62,202 bases of DNA from an uncultured Myxococcales bacterium (GTDB taxonomy: Bacteria > Myxococcota_A > UBA9042): positions 1 to 62,202 of the forward strand of contig CAISBR010000057.1 of NCBI GenBank assembly GCA_903883645.1, read 5' to 3'. Below the pieces are notes generated by a model, which ran no database searches, had not been told where the DNA came from, and saw only the letters and a program-made list of their open reading frames with translations. Below are positions 8,612-18,740 of this stretch, one piece after another; the first letter of the stretch is position 1, and the number at the start of each line of letters is the position of its first letter. Position numbers and translations under genes: made by a program.

Positions 8612-9190
8612 TCATCGCATTGCCAAAAGTAGTCGCTGGCGAAAGTTGTTCAGAATCCGACCAGATGCGCCCCATATCACCCGCCCGCCACTAAACTCCC
8701 AGCGCGGCATGGCAAACGCTTGGCCGTAGGCGGCAAACTCAAGGATCGAGCAGGGCTCCGTCGCGACCAGTTCTTGCACGCCGACCTCGAGCACGCTGTC
8801 GATCTCGTACGCGTCGAGCTGCCAAGTCTGCGGGATATCTTCAACCCAGCCCACCAATGGCCGAATGTGGAAGGCAGTCACCCAGGTGCGCTCATCATCA
8901 AGTATTCCAAGAAGTTGCACGCGATCGGCCGGCAGAGCGACCTCTTCGAAGGCCTCGCGCAGGGCCGCGGCCTCGGCGGTCTCGCCCACATCGAGCGCAC
9001 CACCCGGGAAGCCGACTTGCCCGGCGTGCTTAGATAAGCGCAGTGATTTCCGCACCATCAATAGTGTCGGACCCTCAGGGCGGGCCAACAGCGGCAGCAG
9101 TACCGCCGAGGCGCGATCGCCCCCCAGGGGCAACAGTTGCGGCGGCGGGGCGCTCAGCGCGGCGCGGACCACCTCACGCGTCCAAATCAT
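8612..9190 (-). CDS. Nudix hydrolase, CoA pyrophosphatase type
   Basis: The 192-residue enzyme probably hydrolyses coenzyme A or acyl-CoA to phosphopantetheine and 3',5'-ADP. LSKHAGQVGFPGGALD combines the CoA-specific signature upstream of the Nudix box with the box itself, which runs GGALDVGETAEAAALREAF followed by EE (residues about 60-80). The usual Gly near the end of the box is Ala here. It overlaps tyrS by 4 nt (ATGA), so it is translationally coupled downstream of tyrS. Confidence 0.85.
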   Translation of the reverse strand: MIWTREVVRAALSAPPPQLLPLGGDRASAVLLPLLARPEGPTLLMVRKSLRLSKHAGQVGFPGGALDVGETAEAAALREAFEEVALPADRVQLLGILDDERTWVTAFHIRPLVGWVEDIPQTWQLDAYEIDSVLEVGVQELVATEPCSILEFAAYGQAFAMPRWEFSGGRVIWGASGRILNNFRQRLLLAMR

Positions 9191-10470
9191 GCGCGCACGG
9201 CCAGGAACCAGTCTTTCTTACCTTTGCGAACGAGGACATAGCGACCGTGCAGCCAGGCCTCCGCAGGCAAGGGTGCGCGCACATCGCCACTGAATTTCTG
9301 GCCCGAAATCGTTACGCCGTTTTGCGCAACCGCCCGCCGTGCCTCGCCATTGCTGGCAAACGGCCGGCCTTCGCCCACCAGCAGCTGCTCGACCGTCGCA
9401 TCGGCGGGCAGGGGGGCGGTCGGCAGCTCGCCGCACAGCACCTCGAGCGTCGTCACATCGGCATCGAGAGGATTGCCGCCAAACAGCACCTTGGTAGCGG
9501 CCTGAACGGACTGCAATTGCATCGGATGTACGAGCGCCGTCACTTCGTCGGCGAGCTGGCGCTGCGCCTGGCGCAAGTGGGGAGCCTCAAGGTGCGCGGC
9601 CTTCAGCGCCGCAAAATCGGTCTGATTGATAAACGTAAAGTACGCCAGGTAGCGCAGGGCGTCGTCGTCGTCGCTGTTCATCCAAAACTGGTAGAACTGG
9701 TACGGGCTGGTTAGCTGGGCGTCGAGCCACACCGCGCCGGCCTCGGTCTTGCCGAATTTCTGGCCGCTCTTGGTCGTAACTAGTGGCACTGTAACGCCAA
9801 ATGCCGGGCCGTGGGGCAGGGTGCCGTCGGCGCGCCGCTCCAGCCGCTCGACCAAGTCGATGCCCGAGACGATGTTGCCCCACTGGTCCGACCCGCCGAA
9901 CTGGGCCATGCAGCCGTGGCGGCGGTATAGCTCAACAAAGTCGAAGGCTTGTAGCAGCATGTAGCTAAATTCAGTGTACGAGATGCCCTGCTCGCGCGCT
10001 TCGAGGCGGTTCTTGACCGAGTCGCGGGCGATCATGGCGTTCACGCTGAAATGCTTGCCAATATCGCGCAAGAAACCGATGAGGTCTTGGCTGCACAGCC
10101 ACTCGGCGTTGTCGATGCGCTTGGCTTCAACACCGGCGTTTTGCAACACAAAGCCAATTTGCGCATGAATTGAAGCCACGTTGGCAGCGACATCGGCATC
10201 CGAAAGCAGCTTGCGCTCTGCGCTCTTACCCGAGGGATCGCCGATCCGGCCCGTGCCACCGCCCACCACCGCAATCGGCTGATGGCCCGCCCGACCCAGC
10301 CGCGCAAGCAGCAGAATCTGCAGCAGCGAGCCCACATGCAGGCTGGCCGCGGTGGGATCAAAGCCAATGTAAGCAGTAACCTTCTGGTCCTGCAGCGCCT
10401 TGTGGGCCAAGTCCGCGTCGGTGACCTGATGCAATAGGCCACGCCAGCGCAGATCGTCGAGAAGATTCAT
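9187..10470 (-). CDS. tyrS: Tyrosyl-tRNA synthetase
   Basis: The 427-residue class I aminoacyl-tRNA synthetase charges tRNA-Tyr. The Rossmann domain carries the HIGH-type motif HVGS at residues 45-48 and the KMSKS-type motif KFGKT at 238-242, the usual bacterial TyrRS variant. GGSDQWGN (about 192-199) is also diagnostic. The last 60 residues form an S4-like RNA-binding domain. The length matches bacterial TyrRS. It is the first gene of a two-gene unit with the Nudix hydrolase. The gap before it (10471-10512) is AT-rich and contains CTAG, but I see no T-box or other leader. Confidence 0.97.
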   Translation of the reverse strand: MNLLDDLRWRGLLHQVTDADLAHKALQDQKVTAYIGFDPTAASLHVGSLLQILLLARLGRAGHQPIAVVGGGTGRIGDPSGKSAERKLLSDADVAANVASIHAQIGFVLQNAGVEAKRIDNAEWLCSQDLIGFLRDIGKHFSVNAMIARDSVKNRLEAREQGISYTEFSYMLLQAFDFVELYRRHGCMAQFGGSDQWGNIVSGIDLVERLERRADGTLPHGPAFGVTVPLVTTKSGQKFGKTEAGAVWLDAQLTSPYQFYQFWMNSDDDDALRYLAYFTFINQTDFAALKAAHLEAPHLRQAQRQLADEVTALVHPMQLQSVQAATKVLFGGNPLDADVTTLEVLCGELPTAPLPADATVEQLLVGEGRPFASNGEARRAVAQNGVTISGQKFSGDVRAPLPAEAWLHGRYVLVRKGKKDWFLAVRA

Positions 10471-10512
10471 GGCGTCCTGCTAGCTATATGTAAAATAGAT
10501 CTTGATAAATCG

Positions 10513-11430
10513 CTACTGCTTGGGCGCGACATCGACGTGGAGGCGGAACGTCAGCGCAGTGGAACCGCGGGTTGGCGGCGCGAGCACAAGGTAATCGCCG
10601 GCTTGGCGCGGCGTCCAGGTGCCCTTGCCCTGCGCATCCCATTCGACCACGTCGCCCCACCCCATCTGGTCGTTCATCAGCACCACAAAGGGCAAGCTGA
10701 GGCTACCCTTGGGTTTGTCCGCCGGGCCCAAGTCCTGCGCGGCCAGCACCACCGGCTTGCCGGCGATGATCTGCGACGGCGTCGACAACAGGGCCACGTG
10801 TTCGGCCTCGGATTTGCTGCGCGGCCCCAGGCTGCCGAGCCCTGGCCCCATCACCTCGGGCAGTACGCCCTTGACCGTAACCGGCGCCGAAACCACCCGC
10901 GCCGCGCCACCTTCGGGCTTGAACACCGCGATCATCGCGTGATCGCCGCCGCCGGGCATATGAATCGTAGCCACCCGCGCATCGGCGCCCTCTTTGACGG
11001 GGCCGTTGCCAAAGGCGTACACGGCGTGCCGCAGGTCGCGCGCCACGACAAAGAGGTGCAGTTCGGCACGCTCAACCTTGGCAAGCCGGCCGATCGGATG
11101 CGACTTATCGTCGAGCACCGTCACGAACACCTTGGTGTCTTCGACCGCGCTCGGCTGGGACTGCGCCTCGTCGTGGGCATTGGCAAAACCGGTGGTAATG
11201 CGCCAACCGTCTAGGCTTTCGGAGCGCGGACCGGGGTACACCTCGGGCGAGACTGGAGCCGGGGCGTCGACCGCTGTAGCTGGGCCAGGTAGCGCCGCCT
11301 CTTTGCTTGGCGCTGCGGGCTTGGCGAGGGGTGCTTCTGCTTCTTTTTGGCAGCCTTTGCAGCCATCTTGAGCTAGCGCGGCCAGAGCCAGCGCCGTCAC
11401 GGCAGCGATCCGCAGGGGCAGGTGATTCAT
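10513..11430 (-). CDS. Secreted lipoprotein with a YtkA/copper-domain-like fold
   Basis: The 305-residue protein has a signal peptide ending in QDGC, an imperfect lipobox, followed by CKGCQK. The segment ELHLFVVARDLRHAVYAF through VSAPVTVKG follows the layout of YtkA-like and related copper-handling domains, in which LHLFVVSRDL is usually followed by a His-containing HVHP stretch. Here that stretch is replaced, so metal binding is doubtful. A second beta-rich half follows. The start at 11430 is chosen over an upstream in-frame codon because AGGAG lies about 8 nt before it. The function is unknown. Confidence 0.6.
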   Translation of the reverse strand: MNHLPLRIAAVTALALAALAQDGCKGCQKEAEAPLAKPAAPSKEAALPGPATAVDAPAPVSPEVYPGPRSESLDGWRITTGFANAHDEAQSQPSAVEDTKVFVTVLDDKSHPIGRLAKVERAELHLFVVARDLRHAVYAFGNGPVKEGADARVATIHMPGGGDHAMIAVFKPEGGAARVVSAPVTVKGVLPEVMGPGLGSLGPRSKSEAEHVALLSTPSQIIAGKPVVLAAQDLGPADKPKGSLSLPFVVLMNDQMGWGDVVEWDAQGKGTWTPRQAGDYLVLAPPTRGSTALTFRLHVDVAPKQ

Positions 11431-11507
11431 CGTATTCTCCTGACAATCCGGCGGTTCGCCGCCGCGGTGCTGCAAGGGCGCTGCTCGCGGGGGCTAGCCT
11501 CGCTCGG

Positions 11508-12263
11508 CTAGCCTTCCATGGCGGCCAAAGTCGCTTCGTCGATGTCGAAGTTGGCCCACACGGCCTGCACATCGTCCAAATCGTCGAGTGCTTCCATCAG
11601 GTTCATCATCACTTCGGCTTCGCGGCCCGACAGCGTGATGGTGGTGCCGGCGACCTTGGCGACCTTGGCGTCGGCGATGGTGAGGCCCGCTTTTTCAAGC
11701 GCGTCACGCACGGACCATAGCTCGGTAAATTCCGTAGTGACTACATAGTGTTCGTCGTCGTCCTCGGTCGACATATCGGCGGCGCCGGCCTCAAGGGCCT
11801 TCTCCATCACCGCGTCTTCGCCCAGGCCCGCCTTGGGCACCAACACTTGGCCCACGGTCGAGAACAGGTAGCCCACCGAGCCGGGTTCGGCCATCTTGCC
11901 GCCGCGTTTGCTTGCGACGGTGCGGATTTCGGTGTTGGCGCGGTTGCGGTTGTCGGTGGTGGCGTCGATCAAGATCGCCGTGCCGCCGGGGCCGTAGCAC
12001 TCGTACACCAGCTCTTCGTAGTTGACGCCTTCGAGCTCGCCCGTGCCCTTTTTGATAGCCCGCGTGATGTTGTCGGCGGGCATGTTGGCGCCCTTGCAGT
12101 CAAGCACGGCCTTGCGCAGGCGCGGGTTGCCGTTGATGTCGCCGCCGCCAAGCTTGGCTGCAACGGTGACTTCCTTGATCAGCTTGGTAAAGACCTTACC
12201 GCGTTGCGCGTCGGCCTTGCCCTTTTTGTGCTTGATCGTACTCCATTTATTGTGTCCGCTCAT
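11508..12263 (-). CDS. yebC: YebC/PmpR family protein
   Basis: The 250-residue protein begins [20 protein letters not shown], the nearly invariant N-terminus of the YebC/PmpR (TACO1-like) family. Members act as transcription regulators or help ribosomes translate difficult motifs. Further conserved blocks include [20 protein letters not shown] and [18 protein letters not shown]. The length is typical. The start is set at the conserved Met; the longer open frame upstream has no family similarity. It is divergent from the RibBA-like gene, with a 127-nt gap that should hold both promoters. Confidence 0.93.
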   Translation of the reverse strand: MSGHNKWSTIKHKKGKADAQRGKVFTKLIKEVTVAAKLGGGDINGNPRLRKAVLDCKGANMPADNITRAIKKGTGELEGVNYEELVYECYGPGGTAILIDATTDNRNRANTEIRTVASKRGGKMAEPGSVGYLFSTVGQVLVPKAGLGEDAVMEKALEAGAADMSTEDDDEHYVVTTEFTELWSVRDALEKAGLTIADAKVAKVAGTTITLSGREAEVMMNLMEALDDLDDVQAVWANFDIDEATLAAMEG

Positions 12264-12390
12264 ACCCTGTAGCTCCAGATGCGTGGTGGGGCAGCTGCTC
12301 GCACTATGCCGGCGATGCCCGTGGCCGGCGGCGAAGGGCCATAACTTTAGCACGCGCCGCAACTTGGCAAAAGAGGGAACGGCCTAGGGT

Positions 12391-13752
12391 TTGACGCCCC
12401 CGGGCCACTTTGCGACACTGCCGCGCGCGCCGGCGACGGGTTCGGCGCACCCTTTGCCCCGCCAACCTGGTAGCACTACTTTGGAAAACATTGCCTCGCT
12501 CCTAAAGAATCAACCGTCGAGCGCTGAGCTCGCGACGACCCGCGCCCTCGACCGCTTGCGCCTAGGTGAGCCCGTGCTGCTAGCCGAGGACTTGGCGGGC
12601 AGTCGCGCCTTGTGGGCTGTGGTGCCTGCACAAATGGCCACGCCGGCTTCGGTCAACATGCTGGCCGGTGATGCGCGCGGCGTGCTGACGGTGACCCTGA
12701 CGGCGACGCGGGCTAAACAGCTTGATTGCGCAGCGTTAGAGCGGCGGCGGGCGCCGGGCTGGATGCCGCATTACGGGGTCAGTGTCGAGGCGGCGATTGG
12801 CGTGTCGACCGGTATTTCTGCTGAAGATCGGGCACTTACCGCCCGTCTGCTCGCCGACCCCAATGTGCGCGCCGAAGACTTTGTGCGCCCCGGCCACATC
12901 ATGCCGTGCGTGGTGGGCTCGCGCGGCGTCCTCGATGCGCCGCTCGGCCCGGAAGCGGCTCACGATCTGATGGTTTTGGCGGGTTTGCATCCTGCCGCGC
13001 TCATCTCGCACGTCTTGGATGGCCTCGACGATGCCCACGCGGAGCAAGGCCAAGAATTTGCTGACCGTTTGGGCTGGCCGCTGGTGACCGTGTCGGATGT
13101 GCTCGCTTGGCGCGCCGCCCACGAACGGCTGATTCGCATCGTGCGCGAGGGCGAAGTTCCCACGCAATTTGGCCCGTTTCGCATCCGTGTCTATGCCCAC
13201 GAAGTCGACGGCACGGCCCACATCGCGCTGGTGCCGCAGGGTGTCAATGGGCCTAAGGCTTCAGAAGTAGGGCGTTTACCCCTGGTGCGCCTGCATAGTC
13301 AGTGCCTGACCGGCGATATTCTGCATTCGCGGCGCTGTGATTGTGGCGATCAGCTGCAGCGTTCGCTCGAGCTAGTGGCCGCCGACGGCTACGGCGCGGT
13401 GCTGTACTTGCGCCAAGAGGGCCGCGGCATTGGGCTTATCAATAAGATTCGCGCCTACGCGCTGCAAGACCGGGGCAAGGATACCGTAGAAGCCAATGTT
13501 GCCCTTGGGTTTGCCCCCGACGAGCGCGATTACGCAGTGGCGGCGCAGATTTTGCGCGACCTGGGCATGGAGCGGCTGCGGCTGCTGACCAATAACCCCG
13601 ACAAGATTTGGGCGCTGCAGCGGTTGGGCATTGATGTGGCCGAGCGCGTGCCGATCGAAGTGCCACCTACCGCCGATAACTTGGGATATATGTTGACGAA
13701 GCGTGACCGGATGGGTCACATATTTCAGCACATCGGCACCGGCCCCAAGTAG
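12391..13752 (+). CDS. ribA: GTP cyclohydrolase II fused to a degenerate DHBP synthase-like domain
   Basis: The 453-residue protein has the RibBA layout for riboflavin synthesis. The C-terminal half (about 245-450) is an intact GTP cyclohydrolase II: zinc ligands Cys305, Cys316 and Cys318 in the CLTGDI...CDCG block, then [17 protein letters not shown] and [11 protein letters not shown]. The N-terminal half keeps the fold and the TGISAEDRA motif. It has lost the acidic DDExRENE loop ([10 protein letters not shown] at 65-74), the GHTEA motif (LGPEAA) and the CE pair (SH at 206-207). It probably cannot make dihydroxybutanone phosphate. The start is uncertain: TTG at 12391 or TTG at 12481, the latter closer to the usual RibBA N-terminus. 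Confidence 0.85.
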   Translation: MTPPGHFATLPRAPATGSAHPLPRQPGSTTLENIASLLKNQPSSAELATTRALDRLRLGEPVLLAEDLAGSRALWAVVPAQMATPASVNMLAGDARGVLTVTLTATRAKQLDCAALERRRAPGWMPHYGVSVEAAIGVSTGISAEDRALTARLLADPNVRAEDFVRPGHIMPCVVGSRGVLDAPLGPEAAHDLMVLAGLHPAALISHVLDGLDDAHAEQGQEFADRLGWPLVTVSDVLAWRAAHERLIRIVREGEVPTQFGPFRIRVYAHEVDGTAHIALVPQGVNGPKASEVGRLPLVRLHSQCLTGDILHSRRCDCGDQLQRSLELVAADGYGAVLYLRQEGRGIGLINKIRAYALQDRGKDTVEANVALGFAPDERDYAVAAQILRDLGMERLRLLTNNPDKIWALQRLGIDVAERVPIEVPPTADNLGYMLTKRDRMGHIFQHIGTGPK

Positions 13753-13776
13753 CCGCGTCGCGTCGGGAGACAGCCC

Positions 13777-15081
13777 GTGCAGCACGTAGAGAATCTGATC
13801 TTGGGCGGCGGCCTGACGGGTCTGAGCGCCGGGTACTTCTTAGAGAAAGCCGGCGGCGACTACCTAGTGGTCGAGCGCGACGATCGCCTTGGTGGCCTGA
13901 CCCGCACCGAGGTGATCGACGGCTATCACTTTGATCACACGGGGCATTGGCTGCATCTGCGCTACCCTGAGATGAAGCAATTTGTCGCCGATGTGATGGG
14001 CGACCAGATGCTGCGGGTGGCGCGGCTGTCGCGGATCTGGTCGCACGGCGTGATGACGCACTTTCCGTTCCAGCAAAATCTGCACGGGCTGCCGCTCGAC
14101 GTGGTGCACGAATGCATGATGGACGCGATCGAGGCGGCGCTGGCCGAGGCGCGCGGTGAGACGCAACCTGCCACCAACTTTCGTGATTTCTGTCTGCAGC
14201 GGTTTGGCAAGGGCATTACCGAGCGCTTTATGGTGCCGTACAACAGCAAGCTGTGGGGCTGCTCGCCCGAAGAGATCACTGCGGACTGGTGTACCCGGTT
14301 CTTGCCGAAGCCCAATCTACAGCAGATTTTGGCGGGTGCGCTCGGAATCGTAGATGATCAGGCCGGTTACAACGCGAGTTTTGTCTATCCGCGCACGGGC
14401 GGCATCGAGACGTTTGCCAAGGCCATCGCGGTGCACGTGCCGGCGGCCAAGGTGGCGCTGAACACGGTGCCGGTGGCCATCGATCTGGTTAAAAAGACAG
14501 TAGAATTGTCGGATGGCCGCCATCTGAGCTTTGGCCGGCTGCTGTCGTCGCTGCCGCTGCCCGAGCTGGTGAAGATCGTGCGGGATGTGCCCACGCACGT
14601 GCTTGAAGCGACAGCAAAATTGCGCTGTACGTCGCTGCGCTACATGAACTTGGGGATCGCGCGGCCCGATGTGCTGGGCAACGTGCAGTGGCTCTATGTG
14701 CCCGAGCCGCAGTATCCATTCTATCGCGTCGGGTCGTTCAGCAATGCCGTGGCGAGCCTAGCGCCGGCCGGCAAAAGCAGCCTGTACGTCGAGGTGGCAG
14801 CCAATAGCGCGGCGAGCGACACTGAAGTCATTGCTTCAGTTCGGCAATTCTTGCGCGAGCGCGGTTGGCTGCAGAGCGATGCCGAAGTCGAGGTCGAGCA
14901 AATTCGCCATATCCGCTACGGCTATGTGGTATTTGATCGGCACTATTTTGCGAGTCGCCAAGCTATCTTAGACTACCTGGGGGCCGCCGGTGTGGCTTCG
15001 CGTGGCCGCTACGGCAGTTGGGTGTACGCGTCGATGGAAGATGCGATGTGGGACGGCTACACCTTTGCAGCCGGACAGTAA
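13777..15081 (+). CDS. FAD-dependent oxidoreductase, UDP-galactopyranose mutase-like
   Basis: The 434-residue flavoprotein starts with ENLILGGGLTGLSAGYFLEK, a GxGxxG dinucleotide-binding fold, followed by VVERDDRLGGLTRT (residues about 5-45). The block YNSKLWGCSPEEITADW and the general layout match the amine oxidase / protoporphyrinogen oxidase / UGM-like superfamily members common in polysaccharide loci. The exact substrate cannot be told from sequence. The GTG start at 13777 follows the RibA stop by 24 nt, with GGGAGA upstream, so the two may be cotranscribed. Confidence 0.75.
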   Translation: MQHVENLILGGGLTGLSAGYFLEKAGGDYLVVERDDRLGGLTRTEVIDGYHFDHTGHWLHLRYPEMKQFVADVMGDQMLRVARLSRIWSHGVMTHFPFQQNLHGLPLDVVHECMMDAIEAALAEARGETQPATNFRDFCLQRFGKGITERFMVPYNSKLWGCSPEEITADWCTRFLPKPNLQQILAGALGIVDDQAGYNASFVYPRTGGIETFAKAIAVHVPAAKVALNTVPVAIDLVKKTVELSDGRHLSFGRLLSSLPLPELVKIVRDVPTHVLEATAKLRCTSLRYMNLGIARPDVLGNVQWLYVPEPQYPFYRVGSFSNAVASLAPAGKSSLYVEVAANSAASDTEVIASVRQFLRERGWLQSDAEVEVEQIRHIRYGYVVFDRHYFASRQAILDYLGAAGVASRGRYGSWVYASMEDAMWDGYTFAAGQ

Positions 15082-15251
15082 GGGCACGTAACTTCGGGCG
15101 AAGAATCGTCACAGTCGCGTAAAGCCGTCGAAAATGGCGCAGCAGCACGCTGGCGCGGAACGGTTGCTGCCCGTATACTCTCGGCACTTACTAGGGAACG
15201 CGGTCATGCTCTAGGGCAGACGTTTGCGATTGCAGTGCAGGAGGTTGAAGC

Positions 15252-16778
15252 GTGTGGCGCATCTGTCCAACGTGTGGAATTCGCACTGATGCACTGTCGT
15301 GTGACACGGATGCGTGCCCCACGGAGGTGATTCGCGCCGATAGCGAGTTCCCGGGCCGGTTGCACCGCGGCGATGTGTTACTCGATCACTACGTTGTGCA
15401 CGATCTGGTTGGCGTGGGCGGCATGGGGGCCGTGTACCGCGGTCAGCAGCGCGAGACATTGCAGTCGGTGGCGATCAAGGTGCTGTGGCGCGATCTGGCG
15501 GCCGATCCGATCGAAGTCAAGCGCTTTACCCGCGAGGCGCGCGCCGCCAGCCTGCTGGCCCACCCCAACGCCGTGCGGGTGGTCGATTTTGGCAGCGACT
15601 CGCGAACCAAGGCCTTGTTTATCATCATGGAGTTTCTGGTCGGCCAGAAGCTGAGCGATGTGCTGCGCCGCGAGCCGATCATGGACCCGGTGCGCGTGGT
15701 CCACGTGGTCGCGCAGGTGTGCAAGGCGCTCGAAGAGGCGCACCGCAAAGGCGTGGTGCACCGCGACGTCAAGCCCGACAACATCTTCTTGCAAGACGTA
15801 GCTGGCGAGCGTGATTTTGCCAAGTTGCTCGACTTTGGGCTGGCGAAATTCATTCGCGCCGACGTGATGGAAGGGCAGCTGACGCGCTCGGGTTTTGTAG
15901 TGGGATCGCCGGAGTACATGGCGCCGGAGCAGGCCTCAGGCAGCCCCGTGGGGCCGGCGGCCGATATCTACTCGGTGGGCATTGTGCTGTACGAGTGCCT
16001 CTCGGGGCGCCTGCCGTTCGATGCCAGCACCACGGCCGAAGTGCTGCGGATGCACATCTTGAAGGGTGCGCCGCCGCTGGTTGGGCCGCCGGGTACCGAG
16101 AATATCCCGCCGGCACTCGAAGAAGTGGTGATGCGGTGCTTAGAAAAAGACCCGGGGTTGCGGCCACCCACCGCCGACGCCTTGCGCATCGAACTGCTAA
16201 AAGCTTGTGATCGGCGAAAGTTGAATGTGCAAGTCAAGATGGTTGGGCCGACGATCGTCGTGGCGCCGGGCTCGCTAGAAGAAGCTGGGGCCAGCCTGCA
16301 GGCGCCGGGATCGACAGCGGGCGAGGACCCGCGGGGGACGGTGCCGCTTGGGGGCTCGCGGGCCTCAATCGACCCGGCCTCGGGGCCAACTTCGCCCCAT
16401 CTTGAGATGGCGTCGCTAAGTGCCGAGGAATTAGCTTCTACATTTGACAGGTTTGACGCCGACCTTACGCCGACGGATGGCTTGGCTGCGCTGCCGCGGC
16501 TGGGCATCGGCTCGGCCACTGCCCGCGATATCGCCATACCGACGGCGCCGACGGAGTCGGTGGTGGCGCCTCTGTCGCCTTTGGCTCCGGATACGGGCCG
16601 CGAGTCGTCGCCACTAGCCGAGGCGCTTGACGTCGATCGCACGGACCCGCTGGCACCAGTGCCCCGAGTGACGGCGACGCCGTTGGCAAGAAAAGACCAG
16701 CGTCGCTGGCTGTGGCCGACCGTTGGGACTGTGTTCGCCGTGGCGCTGTTGGCAGTGGTCTTATGGTGGAAATCCTAG
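15252..16778 (+). CDS. Membrane-anchored Ser/Thr protein kinase with N-terminal Cys4 knuckle
   Basis: The 508-residue Hanks-type kinase begins with a probable zinc knuckle: Cys5, Cys8, Cys17 and Cys22. The kinase domain spans about 46-320: Gly loop GVGGMGAVY, Lys76 in VAIKVL, HRDVKPDN with Asp172, DFG at 194-196 and a YMAPEQ activation-loop end. A 150-residue acidic, Pro/Ser-rich juxtamembrane region follows. One C-terminal transmembrane helix (about 484-507, ending WWKS) leaves almost nothing outside. The GTG start at 15252 has GGAGG 6 nt upstream. It overlaps the convergent oxidase gene by 4 nt. Confidence 0.92.
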   Translation: MWRICPTCGIRTDALSCDTDACPTEVIRADSEFPGRLHRGDVLLDHYVVHDLVGVGGMGAVYRGQQRETLQSVAIKVLWRDLAADPIEVKRFTREARAASLLAHPNAVRVVDFGSDSRTKALFIIMEFLVGQKLSDVLRREPIMDPVRVVHVVAQVCKALEEAHRKGVVHRDVKPDNIFLQDVAGERDFAKLLDFGLAKFIRADVMEGQLTRSGFVVGSPEYMAPEQASGSPVGPAADIYSVGIVLYECLSGRLPFDASTTAEVLRMHILKGAPPLVGPPGTENIPPALEEVVMRCLEKDPGLRPPTADALRIELLKACDRRKLNVQVKMVGPTIVVAPGSLEEAGASLQAPGSTAGEDPRGTVPLGGSRASIDPASGPTSPHLEMASLSAEELASTFDRFDADLTPTDGLAALPRLGIGSATARDIAIPTAPTESVVAPLSPLAPDTGRESSPLAEALDVDRTDPLAPVPRVTATPLARKDQRRWLWPTVGTVFAVALLAVVLWWKS

Positions 16779-17914
16779 TTTATACTAAGAATTGTGGCTA
16801 CTTCCTCGCCGATAGCCCAGCTCGCGGTCAACCCCGGTGACTCGATGCCGAGCAAATTGACCCAACCCGATGCGCCGCTAGCGCTTTCTTCGGCGATGTA
16901 GAAGTCGGCCGCGTGGTCGGTGGCCAACTTGGGGCGGATGCCGGCAAAGGCCGGGCGCAGTTGATCGGCCTGCAAACCGCAGAGGAACGAGCTGGCCGCC
17001 GCCAAAAACTGCGCACCAAGCCCTGGATCGACGCGGTAGTCGTGATCGGATTCAGCGAGCGCAGTGTCGGGCCCCAGCCGGGCCTGGCCGGCCAGATCGA
17101 GCGTCAAGTGCGTACCAAGGCCCAGCAGATGCGGCATCGGCAGCGGGTAGACAAGGCAGTCCGCCGGCGCCGGACCCTGCAATTCAAAGTAGTTTCCCTT
17201 GACGAAGTGGTGTACGGGCAGAGCAGGGTGGCTGCAGGCCAAGCGCGCCACCCGATCGGCGAGCAGGCCAGCGGCGTTGACGACCGCGTCGCAATCGAGC
17301 ACCGTCATCGAAGAATCGGGTTGCTCAACCGAGAGTTGCCAGCCATGGGCCGCGCGCAAAACTGCCACGACCCGGTGCCGTAGCAAGAGCTCGGCCCCGC
17401 CATGCTCCGCGACGCGCCGGTACCACTGCACCAGGCTGTGCGGATCGACAATCCCCGTGCCCGCTGACCAAAGCGCTGCCACACCGCGGACTTGTGGGGC
17501 GCGGGCGTGCAGTTCGGCCGAATCGAGCAGCATCAGTGGCTGAGTGCCGTTGGCCTGGGCCTGTGCAGAAAGTGCTTGAAGGGCAGGGAGTTGCGCGTCA
17601 TCAACGGCGACGATCAGCTTGCCGACCATGCGCCCCGCCACCTTACCCGATGCAATGAGGTGGGCTAGGTGGTCGCGGCCCTGCACGCAGAGGCGGGCCT
17701 TCGCCGAGCCGGTGGGGTAGTACAGCCCCGCGTGCACCACGCCGCTGTTGCGCGCAGAGGTCTCCGATCCAAGGGTGCTATTGCGTTCAAAAACAAGGAC
17801 CTGTGCCCCGCGCTGGGCCAGTTGCGCCGCCACCGCCAAGCCGACTACGCCGCCGCCAATCACGGCGATGCGGAGGTTGGGGCGGCAAAGGGCTGACAGG
17901 TTCGCGTGCGCCAT
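16775..17914 (-). CDS. lhgO: L-2-hydroxyglutarate oxidase-like FAD enzyme
   Basis: The 379-residue DAO-family flavoenzyme has RIAVIGGGVVGLAVAAQLAQ (about residues 15-34), the FAD-binding GxGxxG. ETSARNSGVVHAGLYY follows, the signature of L-2-hydroxyglutarate dehydrogenase/oxidase. It probably oxidises L-2-hydroxyglutarate to 2-oxoglutarate, feeding electrons to the membrane, and so removes a product of promiscuous malate dehydrogenase activity. The C-terminal NLLGIESPGLTASWAIGE block is also typical. Its 3' end overlaps the convergent kinase gene by 4 nt. The Shine-Dalgarno match is weak. Confidence 0.88.
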   Translation of the reverse strand: MAHANLSALCRPNLRIAVIGGGVVGLAVAAQLAQRGAQVLVFERNSTLGSETSARNSGVVHAGLYYPTGSAKARLCVQGRDHLAHLIASGKVAGRMVGKLIVAVDDAQLPALQALSAQAQANGTQPLMLLDSAELHARAPQVRGVAALWSAGTGIVDPHSLVQWYRRVAEHGGAELLLRHRVVAVLRAAHGWQLSVEQPDSSMTVLDCDAVVNAAGLLADRVARLACSHPALPVHHFVKGNYFELQGPAPADCLVYPLPMPHLLGLGTHLTLDLAGQARLGPDTALAESDHDYRVDPGLGAQFLAAASSFLCGLQADQLRPAFAGIRPKLATDHAADFYIAEESASGASGWVNLLGIESPGLTASWAIGEEVATILSIN

Positions 17915-17955
17915 GGCCGGGCCACGGTAGCGCCGCCGCGCATGGTTGGCCAGTT

Positions 17956-17988
17956 CGCTGCCGATCCGCTGCCGATCCGCTGCCGATC
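17956..17988. repeat. 11-bp tandem repeat, three perfect copies
   Basis: The unit CGCTGCCGATC occurs three times in a row in the 218-nt gap between the divergent lhgO and cyclophilin genes. Each unit carries a CGATCC-type sequence, so it could be a repeated operator or simple slippage. Nothing else recognisable is seen in this gap apart from GGAGC before the cyclophilin ATG. Confidence 0.85.
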
Positions 17989-18132
17989 CGGTCGCTGCAC
18001 TTGCCGGACTGCCGCGACTCCCTTAGAATTCTGCCCCTCGCCTGGCCCCTGCTGGGCTGTACCCGGCGCCGCGCCCCTAGCCGCGCAGCCCCCTTGCAGT
18101 ACCCGCGCTGACGCGCTTTTTGGAGCAATACC

Positions 18133-18699
<567 letters not shown>

Positions 18700-18740
18700 C
18701 TCGCCCGAGAACATCGGCCGCGCTCAGTCGGGGGAGTCAC

